From Ottelia alismoides (taxonomy: Eukaryota; Streptophyta; Magnoliopsida; Alismatales; Hydrocharitaceae), in assembly GCA_037367405.1 (NCBI GenBank), contig JAZKJV010006046.1, positions 453,026 through 517,025 of the forward strand: DNA of 64,000 nt, read 5' to 3'. A model generated the notes under the pieces. That model was not told where the DNA came from, made no database searches, and saw nothing but the letters and a program-made list of their open reading frames with translations. This document shows positions 54,043 through 64,000 of this stretch, piece by piece (the stretch's first letter is position 1; each line of letters starts with the position of its first letter). The position numbers and the translations under genes are program-made.

Positions 54043-56357
54043 GCAACAGATTGTAGCACATTTTTGTATATAGTTTCTTATTGTATTTCTTTCATTTTTG
54101 TTATATATTTTTATAATTATTTGACTGTTCTAATCCTTATTGTCTTTTTGATCATTATTGTGAGGGACCGCTTGGAGATGGCTATCTTTTAGGAGGTTGG
54201 TGCACCCGAGACGAGTGGAGGTCGGCCTTCTACTTGTGTGCCGACAAGGAGAGAGCATGAGAAAGGAGTAAGGAGAGGAAAAGAGCAAAAACATAGATTT
54301 TTTATTTCTATTTTGTGAGGAGAGTGATTTATTTTTGCAAAATAATTTGTAATTAATTTGGACACTACTCTCCCGACTACACGAGGTCCAGTACCCGGGT
54401 GATTGTTCACCTGGGGGCCTCGTCGCATTTTTCTGTGTTTTCATCACCTTCTACTTTTTATTCTCTCTATTTTCCCACTTTTTCCTATTTGTTTCTCGTG
54501 TTCTAAACTTTCTGCCTTTGTTTTCCTTTCTTTTTTGTGATTGGAGCCCCTAGATTTAGGATTCCTTGACTCGGTAAAACTAGTTCCAAATCCTAATAGA
54601 AGCATGCTCCTATAGAATATTTCGCTTGGACTTAGTAAAAAAATTAAATGGCTAATTATTTGAATTTGGAAACGAGCGCCATGAGAAACCCCATACATCG
54701 TTTGCAGGACCCATGTGGTAGGCAATGAGGAGTTTTCAAGACCGGACTCTTGGATCTATTTTTGAATAGTTTGCATTTTGTTCTTCCCGATATAGCAATT
54801 CTTATTTAGGACGTTTCTATTGCTTGCATATCATCGTATAGTGTAAATAATTCAATTCTGCCATGCATTCCGCATGGAGAGAGCTGAGAGGCACTGTTAA
54901 AAATTCTTACTTTGCTTACATCATTAGTCATTAAGGTGAGATTTCCATCTTAGTGACGACTTGCATGGCCTTTTCGTTTTCTCCCCTTATGTTTATTTCA
55001 TCTAGAACTTAAAGGAAAAATAAACAAAATCATTAGACGGATTGCTATAAAAATACTCAAAAAATTGAAAACCCAAGAAGTAAAAAAGGGACCTCTAAAT
55101 AAACTTTGACCTTAATTAAATTTGTAACGAACAATCATTGTTTAATTTTCATAAAGCCCACATTGTTTTCAGGTACCATCTAATCAGAGTCAGGCACGAC
55201 TGATGAATCTACGTTTCATCATCTTTATTCTATCATTTTGGCCTTAAAAACCCTATTAAATGCGTGTAAATAACGTTAATTTAGGCATTTTAGCATGCAT
55301 GCATTATTGTGTAAATATTGTATAAAATACGATTTTTAAAGCTAAAATTATAGAATAAATAAAAGAAAAGAAAAAGAATAAAATATTGCAAATATTTTAT
55401 GACCCGAATCCCCGAGACCTAGGCCTCTCGATGACTAGGTCGACAAGGAATAAAGTAGGGGGAGATAAGGGTCAGAAACCAATAAAGATTCCTTTTATTT
55501 TAATTCATTCTTTATTCATTTTGGGATCTACTTTTAGTTTCACTTTTTATACGTTAAATAAATAAACTTTTGACATAAAAGTTGTAGATAATTATATAAA
55601 TAAAAATACAAAATTGATTTCAATCAAAAATAATGTACAGACAAAAGGTTACGATCTGAATAAAATTCCAGAATCTCAACTTCCCAGACCTGTATCTCTC
55701 AAATAAAAACTCTAAACGCATCAAAATCACCTTTAATTGTATATAATTTTAAATAAGCTATTTAATGAAGGTGGTTTCACGTTTGGCGGAGCTACGGTTT
55801 GAAAGTTAGGTTTTGGACCCCTATTATATACTTGTACAGATTAAAATATTCACTTTATTAATTATTCATTATTTTTATTATTTTATATTTTTATAACTTT
55901 GTAAATATTATTTATAATATACATGTACTTTTAAATAAGAATAAAACCTAAAGAAAATACAAAAATAAAATACCTGAATACAATACATAGGAATAATACC
56001 TATAAACAAACATATATAATTAATACTTCTATTTTATTAAGTGTATAAAATACATCAGAAAAATAAAAAAAATATACATATAAGTTTATAAAAATAAGTT
56101 ATGAATTTATAAAATAATAAACAAAAATAAATAAAATTAAATATACAAAATAAAAATAAAATATTAAAATATATAAATATGTATACCTATATAGGCCTAA
56201 AAGGTAATTTGTATTTTTATACATCATAAAAATAAATAAAAATCATAATAAAATAATTTATAAAATAATAAATTTTTTTATTTAACAATCTAAAATTAAT
56301 GAAATCATTTACTATTTTTAAAATAATTTACAAATCTTTTACCAGAGGTTTTTCCTG

Positions 56358-56413
56358 GTTGGTCCACGTGGACCAACGAGGAGGCTTGGACAGTTGACCT
56401 CCGGTCAACTGTC
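56358..56413 (+). promoter_or_regulatory. Palindrome pair in LTR U3 (copy 6): G-box and inverted W-boxes
   Basis: GTTGGTCCACGTGGACCAAC (56358-56377) is a perfect 20-bp palindrome with a central CACGTG G-box. GACAGTTGACC (56389-56399) and GGTCAACTGTC (56403-56413) form 11-bp arms around 3 nt, with W-box cores TTGACC on both strands. Confidence 0.6.
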
Positions 56414-56617
56414 TGACCCTCTCCTCTGATGCGTGTCAGAACTGATTTTTCCTCAATTTCGCCGAATTTTGGAGGGCGCATCTTGCATCCATTCATGATT
56501 CGTCTTGAACGAATTTTATTCCTCGATGATCGAGCATACACGCCCTATGATTTCCTTGGGTGGGGCATCGCTGCAATCACCGCTACATCCCGATCTTCGA
56601 GCCCCGTCCACCATCTC

Positions 56618-56627
56618 TTTAAAAAGG
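56618..56627 (+). promoter_or_regulatory. TATA-like motif in LTR of copy 6
   Basis: TTTAAAAAGG, 205 bases after the W-box palindrome, the same spacing as TATAAATATA in copy 5. Confidence 0.4.
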
Positions 56628-59019
56628 GCACCCGTCGCCTCCTTCTTCCTTTGAACCCCATTTTCCCTAGCCAAGGCCTACCTCTCTTGCTCCGTATCGA
56701 CTCCTGTGACAAGGGAGTCTCCAGCGAGGTCCCGCGAGCTTCGGCGAAGCTTTTGGTGGCTCCACCATCTCCGGCCATCCTCAGCCGTGAGGTCCAGTAT
56801 CTCGGGCATCACCTGCCTTCGAGGTCATTTTTTCTCTGCCTTTTCCTTGCATTTTGTAGCTACCCGTAGTCCTAGGTTCCTCCCCGACCTTTTCCTTTCG
56901 ATTCTCACCCATTTAATCGCCACGCTACCCCTCGCCGGAGCTTGCTCCGACGAGTTCCATTTCCACCGCTCGTCACCTTCATCCCACCTCGCTACAGGGT
57001 CGAGGAATTTTGCCCCCGACTCCTTCACTCTTCTCGTGCAGGTCCTGAAGCCAACGCAGCACCTGGAATTTGTTTTGTGCGTCACCGAAGGTATCTGGAG
57101 CCACCGTGCTCCTTCATCCTTGCTGTGAGCCTCGACTGTTGCCGAGGTGTTCTGGAGCTTCCAGACAATAGAGGATCCGCCCAGGAAGATGCCCAGCCCA
57201 TTTTGAAGCACTCATCATCACGGAGGAGGCGGAGCGAGGCCGAGGAAGCTCGCCAGTCGAAGCCTTCTTCCCTGTTCTTGCTCCCGGGTTCCCGGCCGTC
57301 AGATCGGGGCCGTTCTTCAGGACGTGCAGCTGCCGTCAGACGACCATGCACTTACACCGTCCGATCTTCCACTAAAGATCTAATCCAGGCCGTCGATAGC
57401 CGAACCGGCATCGCCTCCCCTTGTGTTGACACGTGTATTAGTGAAGGGGTAGGCGCCGTTCGATCACACCCTTAGCGTGGGAATTTTGCATACTAACCCG
57501 CACAACTTTTTGTATTTAATAAATGGCATCTAAACTTTCATCTGCAGGCTCATAGTTTTGTATATTTTGCAAGAAACCTCCTGACGATTTGTTAATTGCA
57601 CTTTCACCCCTGGCCACGTCACCTTACGTGACCTGTGCACGTGAGGTAGCGATTTTACGGCCATGCCCTCGGGGATTTGTTTATTTGTCTTCAGTACTTA
57701 AACATTTCTATTCAGGTATAATATTTTTGGTAAATTTGAATTTAGACCCTCAGTGTTTTTGGTAATTACAAGTACAACCCTGTCAGGCGCGCATGCTTTG
57801 GCACGTGTCCTTGGCAATTTTGCGGGTAAGGGATGGCAACTTTGAGTATTTATAATTGGTCCTGAAAATTTTTTATTCAGTTATATAATTTATGGAAATA
57901 TTGCACTCTGGCCCTTCAACTTTTTACTAATTACACAAATGCCCCTGCAAGCAGTCCATTTTCTCTTTGCTTCTAGTATTTATTTCATGCATCTATAAAT
58001 CCCTAAAAAATCCACAAAAATTTGCATAGGCTCCTACTGCATTCTACTTTATTTTTATTTTGCATTTTTATTGCATTTTCATATTTATAAAAAATCAAAA
58101 ACAAACATTTTCAACCCTGTTTGCATTAAAAAATCCATAAAAATTATAAAAACACTTTAAAAAATTCCCACAAAAATATATTGTGTGTTTTAGTGTTTTT
58201 AACTTTCAAACAAAAAATCACTAAAAAATATAAAAGAAAACTCCTAAAAATTATAAACTCTCAAATCTTCATAAAAATATTAAAAATTCATAAAAAATCC
58301 TAAAAATATAATATTTTTTCTAAATCTTCTTTAATTTATTTTCTTTAATTTAAAATTAATTTGGAGAATTTTTGTTACTGATTTCTATTTTATTTATCCA
58401 TTTTAGTTTAGTATTTTATTTTATTCATTGATTTCAGTATTTTTGACTTTAAAAATAATAAAAAAATTAGGAAAAATCTAGAAAAATCACAAAAACATTA
58501 GAAAAAACATTAAAAAGTCCAAGAATATCTTATTTCTTGATTTTTGAGTATGTTTACCTCTTTTTATGAATACCTTATCTCCTTTTTCCTATATTTTATC
58601 ATTGATTTATTAAATGAAAAGAAAATAAAAAAATATAAAATACAGAAAGAAAATAAAAAAATCAGAAAATTAAAAAATCAAAATATAAAAAATATAAAAC
58701 TAAAAATAAAATATAAAATATAAAATTAAAAACCCACAAAAATAGAATAAATAGAAAAATCATCACAGTCACACATTTTGTGCATTATTACCCCAATCTA
58801 CCTGTCTGCTCCTTGTGTTCGACCTCTACATTTCTTGCACACCATACACATCCTTTGTAGAGTTATAATAAATTTTAACTCCGCATCGCTTTTCATTGCT
58901 TGATTTCTGTTGTGGGTTAATTGTTGTTTGAATTCCGAATTTCGTAGGGTCGCCATAGCGACTGTGTCTCTGCCCTGTGTGAGATATATTTAGACCGCTC
59001 GATTTTCACGTTCAGCAAA

Positions 59020-59036
59020 TGGCACGTTGCCGGGGA
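59020..59036 (+). other. Primer binding site of copy 6 (tRNA-Asp)
   Basis: TGGCACGTTGCCGGGGA, two bases after the LTR end. Compared with the copy 2 site it lacks one base. Confidence 0.85.
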
Positions 59037-59039
59037 GCA

Positions 59040-60235
59040 ACAACGCGTAGTTCGGGTTTTTGCTTGATTGTGATATTTGTCTATATTTGTTCTTCATTTA
59101 TTGTCTTTATTTTGATATATCTATTTGAGCTGTCTAACATCCTCTCTTGTTGATTTCGTGCGAGGAACCGCAGATCGAGGGAGGCGCTCCACCCTAGGCG
59201 CCTGTGCTCCCACGTGAAGTCGGCGTCTGCCAGCCTAGCACCAAGGAGATGAAGAGGGATTTTTGAAGACCGAGCTCCACCTTTAGTTGTTGCATATATC
59301 TTCTGTATTTCTTTTTGTAATTTAAGTGAGTGAGAGACCCTTTATTATTGTAATAATACAGGTACACCGAACTCTGGACACTCGATCCTAATTTCCAAGT
59401 GTTTGTACACTTGGGGGCCCACCGCGGTTTTGTCAGTTTTCCTTCGCATTTTTTCCTTTGTTTTCCAGTTTTATTTTATTTCTTTTGTGTGTGATTGAGC
59501 CTTAGCTATAGGAGTTTCTTGACGTATTATTAAGTCCAAACACCTAAGTTTATTTGTCCGTGACTATAGTCTACGTTTGGATCTAGTTAAAACTTGAAAC
59601 TCGTGCTTCACGCTAATAACAACTTCTCATCCTAGGGTGATTTTTTGTCTTGCATCTGCATATAGATTAGGTTTCAATTCTGATGAGCATCCTTGCATGT
59701 AGAGTGCTGGAGGCAAGGTGAGCATTTACGCTTTAGCATTCATCATCGTTTGCCGCTTGCATTGCTTTTCTGCCTTCCCCTCTTATTTTGACCACCTAGG
59801 TGCTAAGTAAAATTGATTCCTCGTTAGGCGCGTGCATTTCTCACTAAAAATCCAAAAAAAAGTTATAACAAATAAAATTGGGACTGTTAAAATTACTCGA
59901 CTCTAAAATCAACCAAAAAGAAATTCTCTTAGGGCGAGTAATTCCCTCATTGTTTTCGCTTTTACTTGCTCGCACACACCCTAAGGACTAGTGCCCAAAT
60001 CCTATTCATCCCCTAAGTGTGTGTACAAATCTTTGACTTCTCACCTAACTCTAAAACAGACAAGATAAAAAGATCGCATTTGCGATCTTCATCGAGTTGA
60101 GTAGGTGAATTGAGGGTTTGTATTGTGTGAGTTTGTTTGTGCTTGCTTGTGTGTATACTAGATCACCTCTGCGCATTTACGCCTTCTTCTTCACTCTCTT
60201 GATTTGACCTTCGTGCTCTCCCGATCATTTTTCTT
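59040..60235 (+). other. 5' untranslated leader of copy 6
   Basis: About 1.2 kb matching the leader of copy 2 in reverse. It has no recognised coding domain. Confidence 0.6.
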
Positions 60236-60987
60236 TTGTTTTCGAGATGGACCCCTAGAGCGTTTTCTATACGGACTTTGCGGATCCCTCATTCACTCCA
60301 GCCGGTCCACCTCCTTTTTATCAGGAGGACTCTCCTCTTATTTTTTTCTAACTTTTGTACATATCCACCTCAGCCACAGCATCAGACCTCAGACTTATAC
60401 CCACATCTACCTCCACCTCCGAATTTTCCACCTTCACATCCACTTGAGACTGAGCTATTGGAGTCACCTTTCATGGAGTCCACCCTTGAGCACTTGACCC
60501 AGATGATGGATCATATGAGACAGAGGATTGACAACCTCACTAAGAGCGACCGTGATATTCCACCATTTGATGATATGGGTTCATTCGAGGATTTTCATGA
60601 GAGCTTGCAATCGCTCAAAATACAAAAAATGAGAAAATTTTAAAAATCCAAAAAGAGTTCGGGAGACACGTGATTGATTCAGACTGCGAGGAGAGGGAAC
60701 CTTTACCAGATCATTTGACCACACCTGCATTCACACCCAGTCCCACCTTTGACCTCGAGGATGCCACTGTACAGACTGCTCTTGGCATGCCTCGTGTATA
60801 TGCTGATTCCGGCTTCCTCCCTTGTATGGAGGAGTTCCAAAATTTAAAAAAATTATTGACTGAACCCGAAGTGGTGGCCACCATTCATGAGATTATCCAT
60901 GCCCCACTTCAGCAGACCATGACCGATTTATCTACTCCTCTTCCCAAGAAGAGAAAGCAGAGGAGCAGATCTGAGCGTATATTTTGA
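60236..60987 (+). pseudogene. ORF1 of copy 6: gag-like, broken at conserved places
   Basis: 60236-60643 (135 codons) carries a Tyr/Pro-rich part, a helical 'LTQMMDHMRQRIDNL' and 'SFEDFHESLQSLKIQKMRKF' before TAA. The second part, 60670-60987, is in the -1 frame: 'SDCEEREPLPDHLTTPAF', 'ALGMPRVYADSGFLP', ending in PLPKKRKQRSRSERIF and TGA three bases before the ORF2 ATG. A start at 60247 reads MDP then TAG, as in copy 2. Gag role is inferred from position. PKKRKQRSR resembles a nuclear localisation signal. Confidence 0.55.
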
Positions 60988-60989
60988 CC

Positions 60990-62165
60990 ATGGCCACTGC
61001 CCACGCCATCACACACTGTCCCATTACTAGGAAGAAGAACACTGCCACACCTTTCATTAGCTGCATCATCTCTGACCACACATGTGGTCACACTCTCCTA
61101 GACGGTGGTGCTTCGATTAGCATCTTACCCTTCTCGCTGGTACAGTCTCTTCACTTAGGGCCTCTCAAGAAGACCAGGATGATCGTTCAGTTTGCTAATG
61201 GATCAATAAAGAGGCCGAAGGGTATCTTTGAAAACGTCGTTATTTCGATTCACGGCACGAGCTACCATGTTGATTTCATCGTATTGCCCATGGAGACCTC
61301 CACTGGGGAGCATTCTCCAATCATCCTGGGATGACCATTCCTCGCCTCGGCGAGGGTCGTTATTGATTATGGATCAGAAGATATTCGCTTCCATCCTGCT
61401 GACGAGAGCGAAGTGTTGATCACCGCACCCATAGTTGACCAGAGACCTGCACCTGATGTGACTACACCTTTTCTGGCTGACCCTGAGGCCTATGACCTTT
61501 ATGAGGATATTAGAGAGACTTTCTTTATGACCGATAATGAGACCCGAGAATTCCTCTCCAAGGAGGAAGGCTCGGACAACATAGACCTTGGAGTTTCTGC
61601 TTCCTGTGATTGGCGATGTGTTGATGACATCCGTGGGATTTACACGATCGATACCATTGAGCAGAGGGCAGATTTCGAGACTAGATAGGACGGACATGAC
61701 TCGACTACTTTCATTGATGAGTCCGCTCCTGTTCACTTAGATTCAGATGAGAAAAAGGCTGAATTTGACTTGATTGCTTTTATTCGGGAATTCATACCTT
61801 TTGATGAGAAAGATGATCCGGTTGAGATTATAGAGGACGAACATAGTTCGACTAGTTCCAGTGATGAGTTAGTTCCTTTTGGTTTTGACCTGGATGACAC
61901 CTCGTAGGATGACACTGGCTACACTTCTTCCGATGATGATGAGTTCGTCCCATCCCACTTTGATATCAGAGAGACACCCAAGGCCGAACCTACTCGTACT
62001 TCTTCCACTCACCCGTCTGTGCCTTCACACCATAGGACCATTGAGGATCTTCACTCTGTCGACCTTGACCGGCTTCCGTGCACTATAGACCCCGATGTCG
62101 ACCTGCACCATACCAGATCCATTCCTCAGCAGTCCTGCAAGAAGGTTCGCTTTCTACCTTCTTGA
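60990..62165 (+). pseudogene. ORF2 of copy 6: retropepsin-like plus acidic tail, three nonsense codons
   Basis: One frame of 391 codons plus stop, exactly the length of ORF2 in copy 2 (17767-18942), starting ACCATGG. The protease motif LLDGGASISILPF and ILG before 61332 are as in copy 2. Internal stops are TGA 61332-61334 (for CGT/CGA Arg of ILGRPF), TAG 61686-61688 (for Gln) and TAG 61905-61907. There is no net frame change. The acidic tail repeats (DELVPFGFD, DEFVPSHFD) are kept. The equal length suggests both copies descended recently from a working ORF. Confidence 0.85.
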
Positions 62166-62259
62166 TCATGTGTAAATCCCTCTATGTTGTATATACTCTT
62201 TTGTTCATCTTCATCCCTCTACCGTATTGCTCATCTACCCCATTCTCGTGTTTGCCTTG

Positions 62260-62852
62260 CTTAGGACGTACTTTGTCCTAAGTATAGGGGGGGGTCGATG
62301 AGCTGAGTGTTCATTCGTCGTTCCGTTTCATCACTCCTGTTGTTGCCTATACTTAGGGGTTCTTTTACCCTAAGTATAGGGGGAGTGATGCGTACATCTG
62401 TCTCTATCTTCTTCCATCTTCTGATCTCTTTTCTTCTTTTCTTCTTTTCCTTATCTATCTTCTTTATCTACTGAAAAGGTGCTGCCCCTTGTTGTCAGTC
62501 TTCTATACTTAGGACGCACTTTGTCCTAAGTATAGGGGGGTGTGCACCTCGAGTTTTCATTTATTTCGATCCTCTCCATTGTCTCCTCTTCTTTTCTGAG
62601 GGATATCTTCCCTAAGTACAGGCGGAGACAATCTGAGTACGATCTGTTCATTCCCACCCTTGACCCTTCCTGCTTTGTGTGCAGTCTACTATACTGAGGA
62701 TTATTTGATCCTACGTATAGGGGGGCCGGTCAACTTCTCATTCCTTCATTCATCTCTTATTCATTTATTTATTAGACTTGTCTATACTCAGTATGAGTTA
62801 TGTCTTCTCTTTTCTCTCTGATCTATGAGGACATAACTCAAGCTAAGTATAG
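62260..62852 (+). repeat. Array of six stem-loops (copy 6)
   Basis: Arms at 62260-62267/62275-62282; 62348-62359/62369-62380; 62503-62515/62523-62535; 62596-62602/62610-62616 (decayed); 62689-62701/62708-62720; 62782-62804/62830-62852. The right arms end in GTATAG followed by up to eight G (for example 62283-62294). The order and the 23-nt last unit match copy 2 exactly in reverse. It begins 95 nt after the ORF2 stop. Confidence 0.85.
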
Positions 62853-62929
62853 GTGGGTCGTATATACTGCATATATACTTTAGCCATAACTCGTACTTTC
62901 ATATTTTCCTAATAATTATGGCTAATAAT

Positions 62930-63660
62930 TCTTTAAAATTCATTAAAAACTCTTAATAAAAAGATGTTATCATTCCTCATTTTCTTTTTGTACTTACTGA
63001 TTAATAAATCAGGTGAAAATATTTTTTGCAAAATATTTGAAAAATAGTTTGAAAATCTTTGTGAAAAATCTCTTGAAAACGTTTTGTTACATGTTTTCAA
63101 CCTTTGTAAAAATGTTTTGTTTGAAAAATTTATTTTCTTTGTGTGAAATAAAAATATTTGGAAAACTATTTGCAAATGGTTTGAAAAATAGTTGCAAAAA
63201 TATTTTGAAAAATCTATCTATACTGTTTGAAAAACCATTGCAAAATGATTTTCAAATGTGTGTACATGTTTGTAAAAATATTTGTAAAAATTATTCTGGA
63301 CTATAGTTTTCAAAAACTGTTTGAAAACCCTTTTCAAATAAGTTTGAGGAATACATATATTACACCAAATTTTTTTATATATATGCATATAAAATTGACC
63401 ACTTACCCTTTTAAATTCTTAAAAATCCACTTCTTGTAAATATAAGATGCACCCCATGTAAATATTTGTACCTAGTTTTTCTCCAAAATCTTTGTTTTCA
63501 AAAATCCCAAAAACATTTGCAAAGTTGAAATAACAAAAATGTTTGATTTTTTTTAAAATACAAAAAATGCATATGCATCATATTTTAAAAAATCCATAAA
63601 AAGCTCAAAACCTTTGAAAATTGCATCACAAAAATACTTTCTGCATTCTTCATCGCATTT
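62930..63660. repeat. AT-rich tail with phased TTTGAAAA-type motifs (copy 6)
   Basis: Runs of TTTGAAAA, TTTGCAAA and TTGTAAAA recur every 10-25 bp, as at 16560-16930 of copy 2. The ORFs here are Lys/Phe/Asn-rich by composition only. Confidence 0.6.
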
Positions 63661-64000
63661 GCATAGCATTAGCATTTTTCGGATTGAGTATGATGGTTGA
63701 ACAAGTCTAAATAAAATCCAGAGATTGGAGCTTGATTGGACCTTAAAATCTACCTAATAACAGGAACCTTATAGGAACATGAATTGAGGTACATGGGGTC
63801 TAGTTGACTTAATTCTTTGAGGATCATGAGACTTGGTTCAATGGATTCTTGACTGCCTAAGTAGAGTATTTCGGAGCACACGTACGACTCTTGTTGATAA
63901 TGACCTAATTTGGACATCTGCACCTTTCACTTGGCTCAACTCGAGAGGAAAAACTCCTTATGTAAATGCTGTTGTGAATAGTATTTCAAAAAAAAAACTA
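63661..64000. other. Internal tail of copy 6 up to window end
   Basis: It matches copy 2 at about 15740-16230 in reverse. It is non-coding by eye. Confidence 0.55.

Larger units (their letters stand above)
50485..55200 (+). mobile_element. Long-LTR family element (copy 5), 5' LTR and leader, interrupted
   Basis: 5' LTR 50485-54022 (TGATGAGTCT..GATTAAACA, 3538 bp). It is followed by PBS TGGCACTATTGTCGGGGA at 54025-54042 and about 1.15 kb of leader, which matches the plan of 59040-59830 in copy 6. Copy 6 inserts at 55201, so ORFs and 3' LTR are outside the window. The PBS is an eroded tRNA-Asp site. Confidence 0.85.
55201..59017 (+). repeat. 5' LTR of copy 6
   Basis: 3817 bp, TGATGAATCT..GTTCAGCA. 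The family box in reverse is at about 55395-55470, and a GC-rich island at about 56550-57450. ORFs in the island (56429-57475) have no recognised domain. Confidence 0.9.
55201..64000 (+). mobile_element. Athila-like element without visible RT (copy 6), runs off the window
   Basis: 5' LTR 55201-59017, PBS 59020, ORF1 60236-60987, ORF2 60990-62165, stem-loop array 62260-62852 and AT-rich tail to 64000. Layout and sequence match copy 2 read on its minus strand, so it belongs to the same family, with less than about 1 kb plus the 3' LTR missing. It lies inside the leader of copy 5. The window ends in an internal part equivalent to about 15740 of copy 2. Confidence 0.88.

Noticed and set aside
56429..57475. 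Several 90-177 codon ORFs in the LTR of copy 6
   Set aside because: Overlapping frames on both strands, Pro/Arg/Ser-rich, no domain; composition effect.
60600..60650. Programmed -1 frameshift site in ORF1
   Set aside because: The run does not match a standard slippery heptamer in the zero frame; kept only as a question in the findings.
62933..63439. Lys/Phe/Asn-rich ORFs in the AT-rich tail
   Set aside because: Pure composition effect of TTTGAAAA-like repeats; present on both strands.

Overview
The window is repeat-dense nuclear DNA from a flowering plant. I see no convincing host gene, tRNA, rRNA or CRISPR array. The plant origin is inferred from the element types: Ty1/copia, a chromodomain Ty3/gypsy of Tekay/Del type, Athila-like long-LTR elements, a plant L1-type LINE with a DUF4283-like ORF1, CACTA (DUF4216 and Ptta-like) remnants, hAT and Tourist-like elements. 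I cannot name the species. Almost everything here is transposon inside transposon, and most junctions can be read from target-site duplications (TSDs).

Left block, 1-29405. An old copia element, 'copia A' (minus strand), has its 5' LTR at 28703-29405 and a broken 3' LTR at 993-1514. The broken LTR is cut at 992 by a long-LTR element that continues out of the window. Copia A is split by a Tekay-like gypsy element (4677-27827, plus strand, TSD TAGAC). The integrase of that element is split by an Athila-like element without RT or integrase (11118-24933, minus strand, LTRs of about 4 kb).

Middle block, 29406-33277. A fragment of a CACTA transposase (DUF4216-like) flanks copia A, followed by a possible second CACTA gene start. 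A 143-bp Tourist-like MITE (TSD GAA) and a 1.29-kb non-autonomous hAT element (TSD TTCTCTCC) follow.

Right-middle block, 33278 to about 48170. A LINE (minus strand) is split inside its endonuclease by a solo long LTR (36752-45789, TSD CCTGC). That LTR is split by a young copia, 'copia B' (38319-43643, TSD TCTTC, 147-bp LTRs). Copia B keeps one reading frame from gag to RNase H. All six of its internal stops are TAG.

Right block, 48171-64000. A Ptta/En/Spm-like coding remnant (about 49370-49982) is cut by a long LTR (49983). A second long-LTR element (50485) sits in the first, and a third (55201, continuing past the end) sits in the second. The third carries the same two open reading frames and the same hairpin array as the Athila-like element at 11118-24933.

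The main discovery candidate is this long-LTR family: six independent insertions of related elements in 64 kb, all running TGATGAnTn...CA in coding orientation. The two copies with visible coding regions have a PBS for tRNA-Asp and a degraded gag-like ORF1. Their ORF2 is exactly 391 codons, with a retropepsin-like domain and an acidic repeat tail. Downstream of ORF2 is an array of six stem-loops whose arms end in a purine run that resembles the element's own polypurine tract. No RT or integrase is seen in the complete copy, so it presumably depends on proteins from a relative.
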